Assembly: GCA_017510925.1 (NCBI GenBank) | Contig: JAFWLT010000008.1 | Span: 1 to 64,000, forward strand | Origin: Candidatus Saccharimonadota bacterium | Lineage (GTDB): Bacteria > Patescibacteriota > Saccharimonadia > Saccharimonadales > Saccharimonadaceae | Direction: 5' to 3' | DNA: 64,000 nucleotides | Part shown: in pieces, positions 60,950 through 64,000 of the stretch | How the letters are laid out: each line of letters begins with the position of its first letter | Position numbering within the stretch: position 1 is the stretch's first letter | Notes under the pieces: generated by a model | Database searches by the model: none | Told to the model about the DNA's origin: nothing | The model's input: only the letters and a program-made list of their open reading frames with translations | Made by a program: the position numbers and the translations under genes

Positions 60950-62027
60950 TTCTATTAGTCCAGTCTGTAGCGATATCAAACTGCTCTGGGTTGGTTTTTG
61001 CAAAATCACCGGTATCATAAACCCTACCGGCACCCACCGAAGTTTGTACTACCGAACAGCGAGGATACTTAGAAAGATTAGCAGCTACAAGCACATAGCC
61101 TTCAGCGTCCACCTTTACACCATCTTCACGTACTTTGTAGGTAGGTTGAACACCACAGTATATTGCAGCATATTCCATCACTCTGGACATATTAAGGTCA
61201 TAATAAGTCTCTTTTCTGTCTACATAAGAGCCATCAGCCTTAGCCACAGTATAAATCACCGTACCCTTTGAAGCCGTTAAGGTTTGTTGACCAATTTTGG
61301 CAGCACCCACAGCTACAATCTTCTTTACTGGCTCTCTTACAACACTTTCAGAAACTAAGGTCTTAGAAACCTCTTCACCATCGACATAGAGAACCTCATA
61401 ACTTGAGACTTTCATACCTACCTCACCAAGTTGTCTAATTTCTCTCTGACCTGGTGCCAAATTATAATCCTTAATTTCCTCAGTTTCAAATGGGATTTCT
61501 GTCTCTACGGTAACTGCATTAGCACCATTTCTAATCACTTCATAAACCATCGCCACCCCTGTTTCAAGGAAGTAGGCATTTTCTACTACTCTTATTTCAT
61601 CACCATCATAAACGGTAATTCCGGCTTCTTTTAGGATGGTTTTTGGATCTGAGCTAGCCGTCATAACGTATTTTTCATTTAAACCGACTTTTACAAGAGC
61701 AGGACGTGATCTATAAATATTAATAAAGAAATTATCTCTATCAATCTTGGTATCAAGCGCTGGTTCTACCTTATCAGAGGTAGATACCTTATAACCAGCC
61801 TTATCAAGCGCTTCTTTTACGGTCTTAGCCGTGGTTTTAACGGTCAATTTCTTACCGTCATCATAAAAAGTCACAAAATGTTCCTCGGCTTCCTGATAAA
61901 CACCGTCTTCGGTCTCTGCATAAGTATTCACGCTTAAATTTTTAGCAAAAGTCACGCCAAAAACAAAAGACAGCATAAATACAATGCCTAAAAACATTAT
62001 CTTATCAAGCTTATGATCAAGCTTCAT
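60939..62027 (-). CDS. RpfB/YabE-like cell-wall protein with ubiquitin-like (DUF348) and G5 domains
   Basis: About 362 residues: N-terminal membrane segment (about 9-30), two DUF348 repeats (around TVKEALDKAGYKVSTSDKVEPALDT and PKTILKEAGITVYDGDEI), a G5 domain (about 190-265: EIPFETEEIKDYNL, EVLYVDGEEVSKTLVSESVV) and a C-terminal domain resembling 3D/lytic domains (VGAGRVYDTGDFAKTNPEQFDIATDW). This is the layout of YabE/RpfB cell-wall proteins. I placed the start at 62027, 7 nt after a TATAAT; the frame from 62081 would run through a terminator hairpin. rsmA follows with overlap. Confidence 0.82.
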   Translation of the reverse strand: MKLDHKLDKIMFLGIVFMLSFVFGVTFAKNLSVNTYAETEDGVYQEAEEHFVTFYDDGKKLTVKTTAKTVKEALDKAGYKVSTSDKVEPALDTKIDRDNFFINIYRSRPALVKVGLNEKYVMTASSDPKTILKEAGITVYDGDEIRVVENAYFLETGVAMVYEVIRNGANAVTVETEIPFETEEIKDYNLAPGQREIRQLGEVGMKVSSYEVLYVDGEEVSKTLVSESVVREPVKKIVAVGAAKIGQQTLTASKGTVIYTVAKADGSYVDRKETYYDLNMSRVMEYAAIYCGVQPTYKVREDGVKVDAEGYVLVAANLSKYPRCSVVQTSVGAGRVYDTGDFAKTNPEQFDIATDWTNRNGK

Positions 62028-62055
62028 ATCTTCTATTATATCACACTTTTGCTTA

Positions 62056-62180
62056 AAAATAAACCCCTTAACGGGGTTCATTCCAATTTCTAGGTGAAAA
62101 TATAGCCAAAGTAACTCAACACTCTCACTACACTTCCCAATCGATTCAGGCCTCTCTCAACGTCAGATCGATCTGAATCT
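62056..62180 (-). ncRNA. Candidate small RNA or attenuator leader upstream of the G5 gene
   Basis: A consensus promoter (62187-62214) is followed 110 nt later by an intrinsic terminator (AACCCC 62062-62067 with GGGGTT 62073-62078, then TATTTTT). In between, GATTCAG/CTGAATC (62143-62149 with 62173-62179) can pair, and a perfect 14-nt palindrome lies at 62163-62176. The G5 gene has its own -10 beyond the terminator. The region could be an independent small RNA of about 125 nt or a premature-termination leader. It does not match the ydaO riboswitch often found before rpf/yabE genes, nor SRP RNA. Confidence 0.5.
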
Positions 62181-62186
62181 AATTCT

Positions 62187-62214
62187 ATTTTAGCATAGCC
62201 AGAATCAATGTCAA
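62187..62214 (-). promoter_or_regulatory. Promoter of the candidate small RNA/leader
   Basis: TTGACA (62209-62214) and TAAAAT (62187-62192, context ATGCTAAAAT) with a 16-nt spacer on the minus strand; the -35 is a perfect consensus. Confidence 0.82.
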
Positions 62215-62307
62215 TATTGATTTTTCAAAAAGTTTATGTTCTAATTATGCTTGACAAATACACAAAATATTGTGCGCATAATAGAGAAAATGTGCTATAA
62301 TAAGCTT

Positions 62308-62907
62308 ATGAATTGGAGGAAATGGCTTGATGACTTTGTTTTAGCCGGCAAAGGAATCTTAATGGCCACAAAAGAAAAACGTTTTTGGTACGGCTTTGTT
62401 CCTACATTTATTTTCTTTGCTATGCTTATAAACTTACTTTCTGCTGGCTTTTCTAAATTTCAACTAATGTTTTCTAGCCCAGAAGCTTTCGGGTTAGTCA
62501 TAAGAGACGCATTTTTGAGCATTTTTGGCGTAAATCAGGTATTTTTAGATTGGCTACCGGTTTCTCTTCTCTGTTTACTGCAGGGCACTTTGGTAGGTCT
62601 CATCGTCTTTCTCTGGCACAAAAAACGTGAAAAAGGCGCTAATTCTGCCGGCGTAGAAAAAGCCGGTATTATCACTGGCCTAGTCGCTCTTGGCGCCGGC
62701 TGTCCTACCTGTGGCACCACGCTAATCACCCCACTTCTTGGCGCAATTTTCTCTACCGGCTCCCTAGCTATCGCCGGCGCCATCTCTATAATCGTCACTA
62801 TCCTCGCCGTAATTATCGCAATTTTATCTTTAAAACGATTGGGTCTCGAAACCTATGTTATAATAATAGATGAAAAGTATAGGAGTAAAAATGCAAAAAG
62901 TCGCTAG
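62308..62907 (+). CDS. Four-helix membrane protein with intramembrane CPTC motif
   Basis: About 199 residues with four predicted membrane segments (about 26-50, 83-105, 121-150, 153-178). GAGCPTCGTTLITPLLGAIF starts the third-helix end. The CxxC inside or at the edge of the membrane and the overlapping DsbA-like gene suggest a redox partner role, in the manner of DsbB, VKOR or CcdA, but the sequence does not match these families as far as I can tell. The ATG at 62308 lies 6 nt after TATAAT (62296-62301), so it is leaderless. Confidence 0.7.
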   Translation: MNWRKWLDDFVLAGKGILMATKEKRFWYGFVPTFIFFAMLINLLSAGFSKFQLMFSSPEAFGLVIRDAFLSIFGVNQVFLDWLPVSLLCLLQGTLVGLIVFLWHKKREKGANSAGVEKAGIITGLVALGAGCPTCGTTLITPLLGAIFSTGSLAIAGAISIIVTILAVIIAILSLKRLGLETYVIIIDEKYRSKNAKSR

Positions 62908-63583
62908 AATTCTTGGCATTATTGCCATTTTCGGTGTTATCATCGCTGCTATGATTGCCAGTTTCAACCAAAAAACCCCAAATTCCGAAAAAGTCTGGGA
63001 TAAAGACACTACCGTAGGTAATATGGAAGCCGATAATTACTTTATTATCTACTCCGACATCGTCTGTCCTTACTGTGTAGCCTTCGAAAACGCCATCATC
63101 GAGCACGAAGAAGAGTTTCAACAGTACATCAAAGAAAACGATATTCTAGTAGAAGTTCGCCTCTCAGATTTCCTTTATGAATACGGTCAATCTAACCCAA
63201 TCTCCTCTAGATACAGCGCCGAGGCCGTTTATTGCGCCAAAAAAGAGGGCAAATTCTGGGATTATTATAATCACGTCATCCCTACCGTCTGGAATAATTA
63301 TTTCAAGATCGCCGGCAAAAATGCCTTTATAGAGTTAAATGCCAAAGATAAAAGTTTCTGGATTTCAATTGGCAAAGAAGTAGGCCTAGGCGATAGCTTC
63401 GAAAAATGCGTCAAAAACGACGAAGTCCTCCCAGAAGTTATGGAAATCGCCAGAAAAACCGTTGAGCATATCGATGGTATGCCATATTTCAAGTTCAATA
63501 AATACATCTTCTCTGGTTTCAGCCTCGACCAAGGTTGGGAACACGTCAAAATGCACTTCGCTACCGGTCTAAAAAACAGATAA
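62891..63583 (+). CDS. DsbA-like membrane-anchored thiol oxidoreductase
   Basis: About 230 residues: membrane anchor (about 5-25), then a thioredoxin fold with a helical insert. The active site CPYC is in IIYSDIVCPYCVAFE, and the cis-proline loop is IDGMPYFKFNKYIFSG near the end. DsbA-type proteins make or shuffle disulfides in exported proteins. Start at 62891, with GGAG 5 nt upstream; it overlaps the upstream CPTC gene by 17 nt. The many paired cysteines in the FISUMP and 965-residue proteins could be its substrates (inference). Confidence 0.85.
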   Translation: MQKVARILGIIAIFGVIIAAMIASFNQKTPNSEKVWDKDTTVGNMEADNYFIIYSDIVCPYCVAFENAIIEHEEEFQQYIKENDILVEVRLSDFLYEYGQSNPISSRYSAEAVYCAKKEGKFWDYYNHVIPTVWNNYFKIAGKNAFIELNAKDKSFWISIGKEVGLGDSFEKCVKNDEVLPEVMEIARKTVEHIDGMPYFKFNKYIFSGFSLDQGWEHVKMHFATGLKNR

Positions 63584-63584
63584 A

Positions 63585-64000
63585 TTATTCAAATTCTTTG
63601 ATTCTGTATTTTTTGGATGCTACTTCGGCATCACCAATCACAATCGCCGATTTAGCAATCTTAGAAGCGTATTTCATCTTGTCGCCAAGTTTTTTGCCAC
63701 CAGCTACCACTGTGGCTGACGAACCTTTTTCACGCATCTCAGATGCCACTGTCATAGCATATTGATTTTCTTTGTCAGAAATTGGCACCACTGCTACATC
63801 TAATGGTTTCTCGGATTCAAGATTGATTAATTTCTTCTCTCTCAAGACGAAGAATAGGCGATTAAGCCCAATTGAACCACCTACACCTGGGAACTTCTGA
63901 TCGGTAAAGTATTCAGCTAGATTCTCATATCTACCACCACCACAAACCGAACCGATATCCTTATGTTCAGGAAGTACAAATTCAAACACCGTACCAGTAT
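63585..64000 (-). CDS. hisS: Histidyl-tRNA synthetase, C-terminal part (cut by window edge)
   Basis: The open frame runs off the window at 64000. It contains TGTVFEFVLP, the histidine-A region GSVCGGGRYENLAEYF, motif 3 (PGVGGSIGLNRLFFVLRE) and the anticodon-binding domain (DVAVVPISDKENQYAMTVASEMREKG). HisRS charges tRNA-His. The stop lies 1 nt from the convergent DsbA-like gene end. Confidence 0.92.
   Translation of the reverse strand, partial: TGTVFEFVLPEHKDIGSVCGGGRYENLAEYFTDQKFPGVGGSIGLNRLFFVLREKKLINLESEKPLDVAVVPISDKENQYAMTVASEMREKGSSATVVAGGKKLGDKMKYASKIAKSAIVIGDAEVASKKYRIKEFE

Noticed and set aside
62028-62081. Longer N-terminus of the G5 protein from the ATG at 62081
   Set aside because: The extra codons would be read from the terminator hairpin and the -10 box; a TATAAT 7 nt before the ATG at 62027 fits a leaderless start.
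62056-62180. c-di-AMP (ydaO) riboswitch before the YabE-like gene
   Set aside because: The context fits, but the conserved GGGxAACC and GCCGAAUC-type segments of that aptamer are not present.
1-64000. UGA recoding as in Gracilibacteria or Absconditabacteria
   Set aside because: TGA is a true stop here (ctpA, secA, the SpoU gene), and genes do not contain in-frame TGA codons.
1-64000. tRNA genes, rRNA genes, CRISPR arrays, insertion sequences or prophage
   Set aside because: I saw no cloverleaf with a TTCRA arm, no rRNA-like stretch, no regularly spaced repeats, and no transposase or integrase reading frame. A tRNAscan or CRISPR search could still find something I missed.

Overview
The window reads as a chromosomal core region of a Patescibacteria/CPR bacterium, most likely a Saccharibacterium (TM7). 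This is inferred from gene content, not from a tree. Ribosomal protein L30 is missing between S5 and L15, and L29 is missing between L16 and S17. L36, L32, S14 and RpoC lack their usual zinc-binding cysteines. Many core proteins carry low-complexity charged tails, and FISUMP-type surface proteins are present. TAA, TAG and TGA all end genes, so there is no sign of the UGA recoding of Gracilibacteria/Absconditabacteria.

Layout. Nearly everything is on the minus strand, so it reads from high to low coordinates. Right end: partial hisS; a plus-strand pair of a 4-TM protein with a CPTC motif and a DsbA-like thioredoxin; then an RpfB/YabE-like G5 protein, rsmA, serS, hpf, secA and an M16 peptidase. 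52-55 kb: plus-strand murD-murL and a small unknown gene with a structured leader. 43-51 kb: dus, prfB and the S10/spc ribosomal run L3-L4-L23-L2-S19-L22-S3-L16-S17-L14-L24-L5-S14-S8. 37-43 kb: leuS, an Erm-like methylase, a SpoU methylase, glutaredoxin, rpmF, nusB, a Nudix hydrolase and rnc. 25-36 kb: khpA, rpsP, rpoB-rpoC and L6-L18-S5-L15. 13-25 kb: a mixed region with two of the three FISUMP surface proteins of the window nearby, a membrane FKBP, sbcB, ldh, metG, an aquaporin and a 965-residue membrane-anchored unknown. 1-13 kb: pheS-pheT, ftsE-ftsX-pcsB-like-ctpA-GT4-secY-sortase, a third FISUMP protein, infA, L36 and partial S13. The spc/alpha ribosomal order is thus kept on one strand but split by two large insertions.

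How genes fit together. FtsEX with a PcsB-like CHAP hydrolase, CtpA, MurD-MurL and the G5 protein form a peptidoglycan synthesis and remodelling set. SecA, SecY, sortase, DsbA-like protein and FISUMP proteins form an export and surface set. The rest is transcription, translation and RNA modification.

Main oddities: (1) an in-frame amber codon in secY; (2) two GC-rich three-arm elements at gene ends whose stems covary; (3) a pseudoknot-capable leader before L3, structured leaders before rpoB and a small unknown gene, and two candidate small RNAs; (4) about 1 kb of near-identical inverted sequence in two FISUMP genes, flanking rpoBC; (5) -10 boxes only 6-7 nt before the start codon of at least 15 genes, which indicates widespread leaderless mRNAs; (6) a predicted MurD/MurL route to D-glutamate.
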